A stretch of 64,000 bases of DNA. Source: Rhizobium rosettiformans W3. GTDB taxonomy: Bacteria > Pseudomonadota > Alphaproteobacteria > Rhizobiales > Rhizobiaceae. The position numbers and the translations under genes were made by a program. The stretch is taken from contig NZ_STGU01000005.1 in NCBI RefSeq assembly GCF_004912135.1, positions 124,001 to 188,000 of the forward strand, in the 5' to 3' direction. The notes under the pieces are model-generated. The model was not told where the DNA came from. It ran no database searches and saw only the letters and a program-made list of their open reading frames with translations. Positions 35,317 through 45,072 of this stretch are shown one piece after another; the first letter of the stretch is position 1, and each line of letters begins with the position of its first letter.

Positions 35317-36093
35317 ATGCAGGATGAGGCAGGACCTCGGGGCGAGGGACGCCCGAACGAAGAGTGGAATGCCGCAGCCGCAGAGCCTACGCCCTCCCGT
35401 GAGCCGCCGATCTTCAATCTGCCGACCGGGGTCCTGGTGGCTCTCGCCCTCATCTGCGGCATCTACCTGCTGCAGCGGTTTGTTCTTTCGGGAGCAGCCA
35501 ATCAACTGTTCGCCGTCGAACTGGGCTTCTCACCCGTTCGCTATATCTATCCTTTGTCCGAGCAATCCTTGGCCTGGGCGTGGTCGCCCGTCACCTACTC
35601 GCTCCTGCATGGAAGCTTCGAGCATCTGGCTTTCAACAGCCTCTGGCTCGCAGCCTTCGGTACGCCGGTCTGCCGGCGTTTAGGCGAGGTCCGCTTCGTC
35701 CTGTTCTGGATCGTTTCCTCGATCGCCGCAGCACTCCTTCACCTCGTGGTCAACTGGGGTGAGCCGTCGCTGATGATCGGCGCATCAGGCGTCATCTCGG
35801 CGCTCATGGGGGCCGCCTGCCGATTCGCCTTCGGTGAAAGGCAGCGCAATTTCACCCGCATGACCGGGCTCGAGCCACCGCTGCTCTCCGTCGGGCAGGC
35901 GCTGGCCGACCGGACGGTCAGGGTCTTCATCGCGGTCTGGTTCTTCGGCAATATCGCGATCGCGGTTGGTCTGCCCCTCTTCGGTGCCGGTTCTGAGTCT
36001 ATTGCCTGGGACGCTCATATCGGCGGTTTCCTCCTGGGGTTCTTCTGCTTCTCCTTCTTCGATCCTTACAGCCGGCGGGCCACAAGGGCGTGA
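35317..36093 (+). CDS. rhomboid family intramembrane serine protease
   Basis: 258-residue inner-membrane protease. A 30-residue polar N-terminus is followed by six membrane helices. Catalytic dyad Ser157 (GASG) and His234 (DAHIGGF); oxyanion-side HGSFEHLAFN with Asn107. ATG 35317 after AAGGAAGC. The long loop with GERQRNFTRMTG between helices 4 and 5 is unusual in length but common in rhizobial members. Substrate unknown. Preceded by an intrinsic terminator. Confidence 0.92.
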   Translation: MQDEAGPRGEGRPNEEWNAAAAEPTPSREPPIFNLPTGVLVALALICGIYLLQRFVLSGAANQLFAVELGFSPVRYIYPLSEQSLAWAWSPVTYSLLHGSFEHLAFNSLWLAAFGTPVCRRLGEVRFVLFWIVSSIAAALLHLVVNWGEPSLMIGASGVISALMGAACRFAFGERQRNFTRMTGLEPPLLSVGQALADRTVRVFIAVWFFGNIAIAVGLPLFGAGSESIAWDAHIGGFLLGFFCFSFFDPYSRRATRA

Positions 36094-36195
36094 TTTTGCG
36101 CTTATTGCATTCTGCTTGAATAAAGGGCACCATTTTCATCAGCAGCCTCAGGAGGGTTGGGCTGCTGATCGAGTGTTCTACGCGAGGAGGAACGC

Positions 36196-36630
36196 ATGCC
36201 TGCATCAGCCAGAAGCATACTCGACCAAAAGGGCCGGAACGTCATTACGATCAGCCCGACGGTGACACTGGGCGAAGCCGCCCATGTGCTGGAAGAGCAT
36301 AAAATCGGTGCCGTTGTCGTCGTTGGTATGGAGAGCCGCATCGTCGGCATCTTCACCGAGCGCGACGTGGTGCGCGCGATCGGCACGGAAGGCAAGGCCG
36401 CCTTCGATCAGCCGGTCTCGGCCTTCATGACGGCCAATGTCTATCGCTGCCGCGAGGATACGAGCGTCAACGAACTGATGGAAATGATGTCGAGCCGCCG
36501 CTTCCGCCACGTGCCCGTGGAGGATAATGGCAAGCTTTCGGGCATCATCTCGATCGGTGACGTGGTGAAGTCTCGCATCCGCGAGATCGAGCAGGAGGCC
36601 GAGCACATCAAGGCCTATATCGCCGGCTGA
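36196..36630 (+). CDS. CBS-domain pair protein
   Basis: 144-residue cytosolic protein consisting of two CBS domains: TISPTVTLGEAAHVLEEHKIG with IVGIFTERDVVRAI, and EDTSVNELMEMMSSRRFRHVPV with LSGIISIGDVVKSRI. Stand-alone pairs usually sense adenine nucleotides. A strong site GAGGAGGAACGC precedes the ATG. The leader contains a 9-bp hairpin TCAGCAGCC / GGCTGCTGA (36139-36168), whose loop holds a further AGGAGG. Confidence 0.9.
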   Translation: MPASARSILDQKGRNVITISPTVTLGEAAHVLEEHKIGAVVVVGMESRIVGIFTERDVVRAIGTEGKAAFDQPVSAFMTANVYRCREDTSVNELMEMMSSRRFRHVPVEDNGKLSGIISIGDVVKSRIREIEQEAEHIKAYIAG

Positions 36631-36659
36631 GATATCAGATCGACCAATGGACCGACGGA

Positions 36660-36679
36660 GGGCGGCGGCGACGCCGCCC
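36660..36679. terminator. hairpin between convergent CBS and patatin genes
   Basis: 8-bp perfect stem GGGCGGCG / CGCCGCCC with a 4-nt loop. No T-run on either side, so a bidirectional transcript end is only possible. Confidence 0.35.
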
Positions 36680-36683
36680 TGAC

Positions 36684-37643
36684 TTACCGCAGCACGGCTT
36701 CCTGCATGCGCCGGATCTCTGTGACCCGGGCCTTGGCTTCCTCGTAGCCGCGTTCGATGGCTTCTCCAGCGCGGTGGAACTCCGACAGGCCGATGTCGTT
36801 GAGGCGTGGATGCAGCGCGAGATCCGGCGGATCGCCGGCAAGACGTGCGCGTGAAATGCGGTCCTGGATGATGTTGAAGGCCTGGACCATGACACCGGTC
36901 AGGCCGACCTTGTTCGGTGCTCGCGCGGTTTCAGCACTGGCCTGGTCTGGTGTCGACGCCTTGTGCTTGACGACGGCAGACCGGCCGAAGACGTCGTAAT
37001 GCAGGTTCACGGCCATGACGAGCGGCTGCTCATAGGCGCGGCAGACCGAAACGGGCACGGGATTGACGAGCGCGCCATCGATCAGCGTTCTGTTGTTGCA
37101 GTGGATAGGTTCGAAGATGCCGGGCAGGGCATAGGACGCCCTGAGCGCCGTGATCAGGCTGCCGCCATCGATCCAGACCTCGTGGCCGCTGTTGAGTTCT
37201 GAGGCAACGGCGACAAAGGGCTTCGGCAGGTCCTCGACCTTCAGTCCCTCGAGATGTTCCTGCATGCGCTTGGTGAGCCGCATCCCGCCCAGCAGCCCAC
37301 CGCCGCCGATCGTCAGGTCGAGAAGCGAGGCAATCCGGCGCATCGTCAGCGAGCGGGCGAAAGTCTCGAGCTCATCCAGTTTTCCCGCCAGATAACAGCC
37401 GCCGACTAGGGCTCCGATCGACGTCCCGGCAATCATGCCGACTTCGATGCCTTCTTCATCAAGCGCCCGCAAGACCCCGATATGCGCCCATCCCCGCGCC
37501 GCGCCGCCACCAAGGGCAAGCGCTACCTTGGCCTTGGGCTTCTTTTCAGGAACGAGAGGTCCGCCCGAGGGCGCGCCGCCGTCTTTGACCGGCTGAGAAG
37601 CCGCCGCGCCGCCACCCTGTGAAATCATGCTCCAGTTCAGCAT
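36684..37643 (-). CDS. patatin-like phospholipase family protein
   Basis: 319-residue serine acyl hydrolase. Oxyanion loop GGGAARGWAHIG near residue 46, nucleophile Ser75 in GTSIG, catalytic Asp189 in LIDGALVNPVP. A Gly/Ala-rich N-terminal stretch (residues 1-37) has no signal features. RssA-like proteins are the nearest relatives I know. Substrate lipid not known. Confidence 0.9.
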   Translation of the reverse strand: MLNWSMISQGGGAAASQPVKDGGAPSGGPLVPEKKPKAKVALALGGGAARGWAHIGVLRALDEEGIEVGMIAGTSIGALVGGCYLAGKLDELETFARSLTMRRIASLLDLTIGGGGLLGGMRLTKRMQEHLEGLKVEDLPKPFVAVASELNSGHEVWIDGGSLITALRASYALPGIFEPIHCNNRTLIDGALVNPVPVSVCRAYEQPLVMAVNLHYDVFGRSAVVKHKASTPDQASAETARAPNKVGLTGVMVQAFNIIQDRISRARLAGDPPDLALHPRLNDIGLSEFHRAGEAIERGYEEAKARVTEIRRMQEAVLR

Positions 37644-37724
37644 CTCCGCTACCCCATTCGCTGAACACTCCGGTGTTCATTAGGACATCGTCTGCTTACG
37701 ATTTCGTTATGCTGAGCGGGAGCG

Positions 37725-38177
37725 TCAATGCCCGTAGACGTGATCCGGATCGAAATGCTTGTGATCGTCGGCGATCGTCAGCGACGGCTTGCCGTCGACG
37801 GTCTGCGCCGTGCGGTAGAAGCAGGAGCGGCGGCCGGTATGGCAGGTCGCATCGTGACCGGCGACCTCGACCTTCAGCCAGATGGCGTCCTGGTCGCAGT
37901 CGACCCGGATTTCCTTCACCGTCTGCAGATTTCCGGAGCTTTCGCCCTTCTTCCAGATCTTGCCGCGGGACCGGCTGAAATAGTGCCCGATCCCCGTTTC
38001 CAGCGTGAGCCCCAGCGCCTCGGCATTCATATGGGCGACCATCAGCAATTCGCCGTCGCGCGCATCCGTGACCACTGCCGTGACGAGACCGTGATCATCG
38101 AACTTCGGCGTGAACGCGACGCCTTCTTCGAGGATCTTCTTGTCGGCGGAGGGAGCGTCGAATTCGAATGCGGACAT
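37725..38177 (-). CDS. hisI: phosphoribosyl-AMP cyclohydrolase
   Basis: 150-residue enzyme of the third step of histidine synthesis. Motifs: [31 protein letters not shown] and the metal-binding [10 protein letters not shown] / [11 protein letters not shown] cysteines. It is a stand-alone HisI without a HisE domain, as usual in alphaproteobacteria. The start at 38177 gives the family N-terminus MSAFEF. It follows folE on the same strand with a 14-nt gap. Confidence 0.96.
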   Translation of the reverse strand: MSAFEFDAPSADKKILEEGVAFTPKFDDHGLVTAVVTDARDGELLMVAHMNAEALGLTLETGIGHYFSRSRGKIWKKGESSGNLQTVKEIRVDCDQDAIWLKVEVAGHDATCHTGRRSCFYRTAQTVDGKPSLTIADDHKHFDPDHVYGH

Positions 38178-38191
38178 GGAAACTCGCGATA

Positions 38192-38797
38192 TTAGCGGCT
38201 GCGGACCATGGACATGAAGCGCGCCTGTTCGGCCGGATTGTCCTTGAAGGCGCCGGTAAAGGTTGTGGTGAGCGTCGTCGATCCCGTCTTCTGGATCCCG
38301 CGCATGGCCATGCACATATGCTCGGCCTCGAGGAAAACGGCAACCCCGCGCGGCTGCAGCGTTTCATCGATCGCATGTGCAATCTGTGCCGTCATGTTCT
38401 CCTGCGTCTGCAGGCGCTTGGCGAAGACGTCGACTACACGGGCGATCTTCGACAGACCCAGAACGCGACCCTTCGGCAGATAGGCCACATGGGCCTTGCC
38501 GATCACCGGCAGCATATGATGTTCGCAATGCGAAAAGAAGGAGATGTCGCGCACGAGAACCATGTCCTCGTAGCCGCCGACTTCCTCGAATGTGCGTCCG
38601 AGCACATCTTCGATATCGGCCTCATAGCCGGAGAAGAGCTCGCCATAGGCCTTGGCGACTCGTGCCGGCGTGTCGAGCAGGCCTTCCCGTTCCGGGTCGT
38701 CACCGGCCCAGAGCAGCAGCGTGCGGACAGCCTGTTCGGCTTCCTCGCGCGTCGGTCGCGGCGATTGCGCGGTTAATTTCGTGACGATGGCGTCCAT
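38192..38797 (-). CDS. folE: GTP cyclohydrolase I FolE
   Basis: 201-residue enzyme making dihydroneopterin triphosphate for folate. Zinc-site and active-site segments are present: [46 protein letters not shown], and C-terminal [15 protein letters not shown]. The ATG at 38797 follows GGGAGACC; upstream in-frame ATG at 38875 would add 26 poorly conserved residues. It is upstream of hisI and divergent from the Fe-S scaffold gene. Confidence 0.96.
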   Translation of the reverse strand: MDAIVTKLTAQSPRPTREEAEQAVRTLLLWAGDDPEREGLLDTPARVAKAYGELFSGYEADIEDVLGRTFEEVGGYEDMVLVRDISFFSHCEHHMLPVIGKAHVAYLPKGRVLGLSKIARVVDVFAKRLQTQENMTAQIAHAIDETLQPRGVAVFLEAEHMCMAMRGIQKTGSTTLTTTFTGAFKDNPAEQARFMSMVRSR

Positions 38798-38935
38798 GGC
38801 CTTGGTCTCCCGGTCCCGCGCAAGGCGGGCCGCTGGTTTGGCTTTGCCGGATTGTAAAGGCGTAATGCGGCTCATAATGCAAGTCCGTTGTCGCGTTTGC
38901 GATGAGAAGATCAAAGCCCGGGGGCCGGCCTGCGT

Positions 38936-38964
38936 TTGTCCTGTGCCTGTCCCTTGGATATAAT
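38936..38964 (+). promoter_or_regulatory. strong sigma-70 promoter for the Fe-S scaffold gene
   Basis: TTGTCC and a perfect TATAAT with 17-bp spacing, about 100 nt upstream of the scaffold gene, in the folE divergent region. Confidence 0.6.
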
Positions 38965-39065
38965 GATCGCCGAGATGGATAAAAAGACGGCGGCTGCGAC
39001 ATGTTGGCGGCGGTAATGTCTCAGACACTCCCTATATACGGGAGAGGCCTCACAGCGGATTGACC

Positions 39066-39512
39066 ATGGACGACATCTACAACACCAAGATTCTCGAATT
39101 TGCCGGCAATATCGGTCGCATTGGGGTGCTCGATGGCGCCGATGCCGTGTCGGAGAAGCATTCGAAACTGTGCGGGTCCAAGGTCAAGGTCTACCTGAAA
39201 CTTGATAATGGCGTGGTGACGGATTTTACGCATGAGGTGAAAGCCTGTGCACTGGGGCAGGCCTCCTCCGGCATCATGGCTCGCCACGTGGTCGGAGCAA
39301 GCGCCGAGGAACTGCGTCAGGCGCGGCGCGACATGCTGGCCATGCTGAAGGAGGACGGGGAGGGCCCCGTGGGCCGCTTCGAAGACATGCGATTCCTCAA
39401 GCCCGTCCGCGACTACAAGGCGCGTCACGCCTCCACGATGCTGACATTTGACGCTGTGGTCGACTGTCTCGACCAGATCGAGGCCCCGGCTGCGGCCGCC
39501 GAGGCAAGCTGA
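39066..39512 (+). CDS. NifU/IscU-like iron-sulfur scaffold protein
   Basis: 148-residue NifU_N-domain protein. Two of the three scaffold cysteines are present (KLCGSKVKVYL and EVKACALGQASSGI), but the third, normally in an RxxCA motif near the end, is replaced (ARHAST). Loss of one ligand argues for a variant or carrier role rather than the standard assembly scaffold. ATG 39066 is preferred over a TTG two codons earlier. yidD follows after 2 nt. Confidence 0.88.
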   Translation: MDDIYNTKILEFAGNIGRIGVLDGADAVSEKHSKLCGSKVKVYLKLDNGVVTDFTHEVKACALGQASSGIMARHVVGASAEELRQARRDMLAMLKEDGEGPVGRFEDMRFLKPVRDYKARHASTMLTFDAVVDCLDQIEAPAAAAEAS

Positions 39513-39514
39513 GC

Positions 39515-39883
39515 ATGTGCAACAGCCCCGACTGCGGGCATGAGCCAGGAGCCACTGGCCGCAAGAGCCGAAACTGGCAGGGGCCGTTTCGCAAGACGCC
39601 CGGCAGACTTTTCGGCATGGGCTTCATCCGGCTTTACCAACTGACCTTCTCCAGCATCGTCGGCAGCTCCTGTCGGCATATGCCGACCTGTTCGGAATAT
39701 GGCTACGAGGCCGTCGCTCGGCATGGACTATGGTCCGGTGGCTGGCTGACCCTTTTCAGGGTCGTGCGCTGTGGTCCCGGCGGCACCTGGGGTCCGGATC
39801 CCGTGCCCGAGGTTCTGGATAAATCCTATCCCTGGTATGCTCCCTGGCGGGTCTGGATCTTCGGCCGCAAGACGGGCGGCTGA
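39515..39883 (+). CDS. yidD: membrane protein insertion efficiency factor YidD
   Basis: 122-residue YidD protein, helping YidC-dependent membrane insertion at the inner face of the membrane. Core FIRLYQLTFSSIVGSSCRHMPTCS (bridged here as FIRLYQLTFSS, then SCRHMPTCSEYGYEA) and LFRVVRCGPGGTWGPDPVP. The N-terminal 35 residues are a basic extension beyond the shortest family members. Elsewhere yidD often lies by rnpA; its pairing with the Fe-S gene is a rhizobial arrangement. Confidence 0.93.
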   Translation: MCNSPDCGHEPGATGRKSRNWQGPFRKTPGRLFGMGFIRLYQLTFSSIVGSSCRHMPTCSEYGYEAVARHGLWSGGWLTLFRVVRCGPGGTWGPDPVPEVLDKSYPWYAPWRVWIFGRKTGG

Positions 39884-39940
39884 CCGCTGTCAAGGATCGC
39901 GGCACACTCCAGCGATCGATTCGTTCGTGGGGATGAACGC

Positions 39941-40369
39941 ATGCCGATGCCGCTCGAATATTGCCAGGCTTCCGCCGACTTCGATGCCTTCATGAAGGAT
40001 CTGGTCGCAACATCGATGATCCAGACCTCGCACCAGGCCTACACCATGTTGCTGGCGGTGCTGCAGGTCTTTCGACACCGGCTGACGGTCGCGCAGGCGA
40101 TTGCCTTCGCCAATGTCCTGCCGCCCGTCCTGCGCGCCATCTTCGTCAGCGATTGGGATGTCGAAGCGCCAGTAAAGCCCTTCGTCGACCGCGATGCTCT
40201 GATGAAGGAAGTGCGAGCCTTCCGTCATGACCACAATCTCTCGACGGACACGGCTTTGGAGGACGTAACTGTGGTTCTTCGCCGACACGTGGATCAGGCT
40301 GCCTTCGAAAGGGCCCTCAGCCAGCTGCCGCAAGAAGCCCGTGGCTTCTGGCTCATCGGTCAGGCCTAG
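39941..40369 (+). CDS. DUF2267 domain-containing protein
   Basis: 142-residue all-helical protein with the DUF2267 layout: AYTMLLAVLQVFRHRLTVAQAIAFANVLPPVLRAIF, read as two helices around residues 33-68, then FRHDHNLSTDTALEDVTVVLRRHV. No signal or membrane segment. Function unknown; family members occur near stress genes in other bacteria. Precedes thrS with a 117-nt gap. Confidence 0.8.
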   Translation: MPMPLEYCQASADFDAFMKDLVATSMIQTSHQAYTMLLAVLQVFRHRLTVAQAIAFANVLPPVLRAIFVSDWDVEAPVKPFVDRDALMKEVRAFRHDHNLSTDTALEDVTVVLRRHVDQAAFERALSQLPQEARGFWLIGQA

Positions 40370-40486
40370 CAAGATCCTTTACTCAGCAGCGCTTTCGGCC
40401 TATCAAGCGCCGGTTCATGACGGGGCGCTTGACCCCGCAATTTTCACCACCCGCATTCGTTGGCGGGACTGGATCAGGAGACTTCA

Positions 40487-42484
40487 ATGTCCGCTTCCGT
40501 ATCTCTCACTTTCCCCGATGGCTCAATCCGCGACTACGCTGCCGGCACGACCGGCGCTGAGGTTGCCGAATCCATTTCCAAGTCGCTCGCCAAGAAGGCT
40601 GTCGCCATTGCGCTCGACGGCACGCTGCGCGACCTGTCCGACCCCGTCGTTGAGGGCAAGATCGAGATCGTCACTCGCACCGATCCGCGTGCGCTGGAAC
40701 TCATTCGCCACGATGCCGCCCACGTCATGGCCGAGGCCGTGCAGGAACTGTGGCCCGGCACCCAGGTCACCATCGGTCCGGTGATCGAAAACGGCTTCTA
40801 TTACGACTTCGCCAAGGACGAGCCCTTCACGCCGGACGATCTGCCGAAGATCGAAAAGAAGATGAAGGAGATCATCCAGCGCAACAAGCCGTTCACCAAG
40901 GAAGTCTGGTCACGCGACAAGGCCAAGGAAGTCTTCGCTTCCAAGGGCGAGAAGTACAAGGTCGAGTTGGTCGACGCGATCCCGGAAGATCAGGATCTGA
41001 AGATCTACTATCAGGGCGACTGGTTCGACCTCTGCCGTGGGCCGCATATGGCGTCCACCGGGCAGATCGGCATGGCCTTCAAGCTGATGAAGGTCGCCGG
41101 CGCCTACTGGCGTGGTGACAGCAACAACGCCATGCTGAGCCGCATTTACGGCACGGCCTTCGCCGAGCAGGAAGATCTGGATCGTTACCTGCACATCCTC
41201 GCCGAAGCCGAGAAGCGCGACCACCGCAAGCTCGGCCGCGAAATGGATCTCTTCCATTTCCAGGAAGAGGGCCCGGGCGTCGTCTTCTGGCACGGCAAGG
41301 GCTGGCGCATGTTCCAGACGCTGACCTCCTATATGCGCCGTCGTCTCGAAGGCACCTATCAGGAAGTCAACGCGCCGCAGGTGCTCGACAAGTCGCTCTG
41401 GGAGACCTCCGGCCACTGGGGCTGGTATCAGGAGAACATGTTCGCGGTGAAATCCGCGCATGCCTTCACCCATCCCGACGATGAGGAAGCCGACCAGAAG
41501 ATCTTCGCGCTGAAGCCGATGAATTGCCCGGGTCACGTTCAGATCTTCAAGCATGGCCTGAAATCCTATCGCGAGCTTCCGGTCCGTCTTGCCGAATTCG
41601 GCAACGTCCACCGCTACGAGGCCTCCGGCGCACTGCACGGCCTGATGCGCGTGCGTGGCTTCACCCAGGACGACGCCCATGTCTTCTGCACGGAAGAGCA
41701 GATGGCAGCGGAGTGCCTGCGCATCAACGATCTGATTCTCTCCGTCTACGAGGATTTCGGCTTCAACGAGATCGTCGTGAAGCTGTCGACTCGCCCGGAA
41801 AAGCGCGTTGGCTCGGACGACCTCTGGGATCGCGCCGAGGCCGTGATGATGGAGGTTCTAAAGCAGATCGAGGAACAGTCGGGTGGCCGCATCAAGACCG
41901 GCATTCTGCCGGGCGAGGGCGCCTTCTACGGTCCGAAGTTCGAATACACGCTCCGCGATGCCATCGGCCGTGAATGGCAGTGCGGCACGACCCAGGTCGA
42001 CTTCAACCTGCCCGAACGCTTCGGCGCCTTCTACATCGACGACAAGTCGGAGAAGAAGCAGCCGGTCATGATCCACCGCGCCATCTGCGGCTCGATGGAG
42101 CGTTTCCTCGGCATTCTGATCGAGAACTTCGCCGGCCACATGCCGCTGTGGTTCGCACCGCTGCAGGTCGTCGTCGCGACGATCACGTCCGATGCCGATG
42201 ATTACGGTCGCGAAGTGGCCGACGCGCTTCGCGATGTGGGCCTTCAGGTTGAGACCGACTTCCGCAACGAGAAGATCAACTACAAGGTCCGTGAGCACTC
42301 GGTCACGAAGGTGCCGGTGATCATCGTCTGCGGCAAGCGCGAGGCGGAAGAAAAGACGGTCAACATCCGCCGCCTGGGTTCGCAGGAGCAGGTCTCTATG
42401 CCGCTCGTCGAGGCCGTTGCCGTCCTCGCCGGCGAAGCGACGCCGCCGGACGTCAAGCGCAAGCTTGCCAGCCGCAAGGTCTGA
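40487..42484 (+). CDS. thrS: threonyl-tRNA synthetase
   Basis: 665-residue class II aminoacyl-tRNA synthetase. TGS domain (1-65), editing domain with [17 protein letters not shown], catalytic core with zinc Cys in [11 protein letters not shown], motif 2 [25 protein letters not shown] and motif 3 around [17 protein letters not shown], then the anticodon-binding domain. Start at 40487 follows CAGGAG. Hairpin terminator follows. Confidence 0.97.
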   Translation: MSASVSLTFPDGSIRDYAAGTTGAEVAESISKSLAKKAVAIALDGTLRDLSDPVVEGKIEIVTRTDPRALELIRHDAAHVMAEAVQELWPGTQVTIGPVIENGFYYDFAKDEPFTPDDLPKIEKKMKEIIQRNKPFTKEVWSRDKAKEVFASKGEKYKVELVDAIPEDQDLKIYYQGDWFDLCRGPHMASTGQIGMAFKLMKVAGAYWRGDSNNAMLSRIYGTAFAEQEDLDRYLHILAEAEKRDHRKLGREMDLFHFQEEGPGVVFWHGKGWRMFQTLTSYMRRRLEGTYQEVNAPQVLDKSLWETSGHWGWYQENMFAVKSAHAFTHPDDEEADQKIFALKPMNCPGHVQIFKHGLKSYRELPVRLAEFGNVHRYEASGALHGLMRVRGFTQDDAHVFCTEEQMAAECLRINDLILSVYEDFGFNEIVVKLSTRPEKRVGSDDLWDRAEAVMMEVLKQIEEQSGGRIKTGILPGEGAFYGPKFEYTLRDAIGREWQCGTTQVDFNLPERFGAFYIDDKSEKKQPVMIHRAICGSMERFLGILIENFAGHMPLWFAPLQVVVATITSDADDYGREVADALRDVGLQVETDFRNEKINYKVREHSVTKVPVIIVCGKREAEEKTVNIRRLGSQEQVSMPLVEAVAVLAGEATPPDVKRKLASRKV

Positions 42485-42491
42485 GTGAAAA

Positions 42492-42521
42492 GTCTGGCAG
42501 GGCGTCACCGCCCTGTCAGAC
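42492..42521 (+). terminator. terminator after thrS
   Basis: 13-bp stem GTCTGGCAGGGCG / CGCCCTGTCAGAC with one G-T pair and a 4-nt loop, 7 nt after the stop codon; T-run missing. Confidence 0.5.
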
Positions 42522-42581
42522 ATCTGTCATCGAACTGGCATATGACGGGATGATGATCTTCCGTCCACCTGGAGCGCCAGC

Positions 42582-43421
42582 GTGAAATTCAAAGAACTGT
42601 CTTATGCCAACGAGCGCGACCCGAAGCTGAAGCGCTGGTTCATCCGCTCCATCGAAGGCCTGTCCGGGCGAGACCGTTTCACCCGCCTCTATGAAATCTG
42701 GCGCAACGACATCGTCGGCAAGACAGATCGCGTCTTCGGCAAGATGCTGGACCTGATCGATGTGGATCTGAAGGTCGAAGGCACATGGCCTCCGGCCAAT
42801 ATTCCCGAAGGTCCGATCGTCATCGTCGCCAACCATCCCTTTGGCATCGGCGACGGGATTGCCGTGCTGGCACTGGCCGAGCAGCTTGGCCGACCGTTCC
42901 GTGTGCTCATCAACAACGAGCTTCTGAAGGTGCCGGAAATGGCGCCTTACTCGCTGCCCGTCTCCTTCGAGGAAACCAAGGAAGCGATGGCCATCAACAT
43001 GCAGACCCGTCACGAGGCGCTGCGTCTCTTGAAGGAAGGCGTTACGGTCGTGATCTTTCCCGCCGGTGGCGTGGCGACGGCGAAGAAGGGCTTCGGGCGT
43101 GCCGAAGATCTGCCTTGGAAGATGTTCCCGGCGAAGCTTATCCAGGCCGCGAAGGCCAATGTCGTGCCTGTCTTCTTCGAAGGACAGAACGGCCGTCTCT
43201 TCCATCTCGCCAGCAAGATCTCGCTGACGCTGCGGGTTTCGCTGCTGATCCGCGAATTCCGCCGCCTGTCGGGGTCGACGATCCGCGCCCGCGTCGGTGT
43301 AATGATTCCCTGGGAAGAGCTGAGCACCCATGCCGACCGCAAGGATCTCCTGGCGCGGTTGTTCGGAGCGGTCTTCAGCATGGCGCCGGTGGAGCGCCGC
43401 AAGTTCAGGCGCGCTGCTTGA
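42582..43421 (+). CDS. lysophospholipid acyltransferase (LPLAT) family protein
   Basis: 279-residue PlsC-like acyltransferase. The core reads VANHPFGIGDGIAVLALAEQ, with the NHPFGxGD version of the HX4D motif, followed by EGVTVVIFPAGGVAT. This NHPxG variant occurs in the hemolysin/ornithine-acyltransferase-like branch (COG3176). No clear signal sequence; likely membrane-associated on the cytosolic side. Starts at GTG after GGAGCG. Convergent with the secreted repeat protein. Confidence 0.82.
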   Translation: MKFKELSYANERDPKLKRWFIRSIEGLSGRDRFTRLYEIWRNDIVGKTDRVFGKMLDLIDVDLKVEGTWPPANIPEGPIVIVANHPFGIGDGIAVLALAEQLGRPFRVLINNELLKVPEMAPYSLPVSFEETKEAMAINMQTRHEALRLLKEGVTVVIFPAGGVATAKKGFGRAEDLPWKMFPAKLIQAAKANVVPVFFEGQNGRLFHLASKISLTLRVSLLIREFRRLSGSTIRARVGVMIPWEELSTHADRKDLLARLFGAVFSMAPVERRKFRRAA

Positions 43422-43424
43422 GCT

Positions 43425-44387
43425 TCAGGATTGGTCGAGAAGCAGTTCGACGTCCATATTGGCGCCGGCCTTCACCTCGAAGTCCTTCTGGAAGATCTCG
43501 TCCTTGTTGCGCGCCACGGCCGTATACTGGCCTTCGGCCAGGACCATGACCGGGAAAGCGCTGACACTTTCGGCAACGATATCGCCACCCGAGGTCAGGA
43601 CGGACCAGGCGGTATCGGCAATCGCTTCACCGCCTTCTTCCGAGACGAGCTTGAAGCCGACTTGGGAAGCACGGTGCTGGATCGTGGCTTCCGTTAACTC
43701 GCCGGCCTCGACAGAAATATCGGCACGGACGACGGCATTGATCGAGCCGTATTCCGAAACGACATGATAGGTTCCGGCATTCAGCCGAACGATCGTGTTC
43801 GGCTTGACGTCGGCAAGTACAAGACCGCGTTCGCCGTCTTCCCGCACTTCAGAGGAATAGATGTCGAAGCTCAGCTGCTTGTCGGGAATATGCGTGTCGG
43901 CACCCGAGATCGCATTGAGGGACATGCCACCGGCATCGAGCACCAGGACCTGATCGGCGACATCGCCCTCGACCGGCACGTTGAGCTTCTTGGTTGCGCC
44001 TGCGCGCCCGAAAGAGACATTGACGAAATAGTCGCCGGGCGCGAGTTGGAAGGCGGCCGAACCACCCTCGGCGCTGGCCAGCAATGGCAGCTTGCCGTCG
44101 GCGCCCGGGATCGGGCTGAACACCCGCCAGGACAGCCCGTGCTGCATGGGCTGGCCTTCGTTGGTCAGCTTGGCGTCGAGCTTGACGCTACGCCCCTGGG
44201 TCACATTGGCAATGGCGCCGAGACCCGGCGCCGAAAACGCCTTCAGCTTCGGCATCTTGGTGGAGCCGTTGAGCTGCTTGAAGGTTTCGAACGCTTCCTG
44301 AGCGGCTGCGGGCGCTGTCGCGGCGACGGCCACGAGGAGCCCAAGCAGCAGGCCAATGAAACCAGGTTGAGGGAGCATACGATGCAC
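43425..44387 (-). CDS. secreted protein with three tandem repeats, unknown function
   Basis: 320-residue exported protein: signal sequence FIGLLLGLLVAVAATAPAAA (residues 10-29), then three related beta-rich modules at about 84-150, 172-237 and 258-317. Each has a strand-turn core (LAPGDYFVNVSFG, LNAGTYHVVSEYG, LAEGQYTAVARNK) followed by a strand with VEAG/VKAG (LNVPVEGDV, ISVEAGEL, FEVKAGAN). I do not recognise the family. No cysteines, so no disulfides. Start at 44387 or three codons further in. Divergent from the nitroreductase pair. Confidence 0.75.
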   Translation of the reverse strand: MHRMLPQPGFIGLLLGLLVAVAATAPAAAQEAFETFKQLNGSTKMPKLKAFSAPGLGAIANVTQGRSVKLDAKLTNEGQPMQHGLSWRVFSPIPGADGKLPLLASAEGGSAAFQLAPGDYFVNVSFGRAGATKKLNVPVEGDVADQVLVLDAGGMSLNAISGADTHIPDKQLSFDIYSSEVREDGERGLVLADVKPNTIVRLNAGTYHVVSEYGSINAVVRADISVEAGELTEATIQHRASQVGFKLVSEEGGEAIADTAWSVLTSGGDIVAESVSAFPVMVLAEGQYTAVARNKDEIFQKDFEVKAGANMDVELLLDQS

Positions 44388-44487
44388 TGTGTGTTGACTT
44401 CCTTCCCAATGCCGGCCACTTCAAACCGAACCGCATGGCAATTTCAAGACTGCCGAACCTGCCAAGGCCTATGAAGGTATCAAGAAA

Positions 44488-45072
44488 ATGAAAAAAGATA
44501 TCAAACTGCTCGATTATCTCGCAGTTCGTCGTTCCACGCCTGCTTTCCAGATGTGCGAGCCGGGGCCGGACAGGGCAGAGATCGAAGCGATTCTCTCGCT
44601 GGCCGTGCGTGTTCCCGATCATGGCAAGCTCGCGCCCTGGCGCTTTGTCGTCTATCGCGGCAATGAACGGGTCCGCATTGGCGAGGAACTGCTGAAGATG
44701 GCGCTCGAGAAGAACCCGGCGCTTTCCGACGAGATGATCCAGGTCGAGCGCACCCGCTTTACCCGGGCGCCCGTTGTCATCGCCGTCATTTCAACCGCTG
44801 CCCCCCATGCGAAGATCCCGGAATGGGAGCAGGTGATGTCCGCCGGTGCCGTCTGCCTCAATCTTCTGATGGCCGCCAACGCGCACGGCTATGTCTCGAA
44901 CTGGCTGTCCGAGTGGTTTGCCTTCGATGAGCGCGCCTATCCGCTGCTCGGCGTGAAGCCCGGCGAGAAGGTTGCCGGTTTCATCCATATCGGCTCGACA
45001 GAGTTCCCCATCGTCGAGCGCCCGCGTCCGGCACTTGCGGATGTGGTAACCTGGCAGGGTGGCGAGGATTGA
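44488..45072 (+). CDS. nitroreductase family protein
   Basis: 194-residue FMN-dependent oxidoreductase. FMN-phosphate motif RRSTPAFQM at residues 9-17, [17 protein letters not shown] in the first third, and late [18 protein letters not shown]. It overlaps the flavin reductase start by 1 nt (TGATG). The family includes nitroaromatic and quinone reductases; substrate unknown. Confidence 0.9.
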   Translation: MKKDIKLLDYLAVRRSTPAFQMCEPGPDRAEIEAILSLAVRVPDHGKLAPWRFVVYRGNERVRIGEELLKMALEKNPALSDEMIQVERTRFTRAPVVIAVISTAAPHAKIPEWEQVMSAGAVCLNLLMAANAHGYVSNWLSEWFAFDERAYPLLGVKPGEKVAGFIHIGSTEFPIVERPRPALADVVTWQGGED

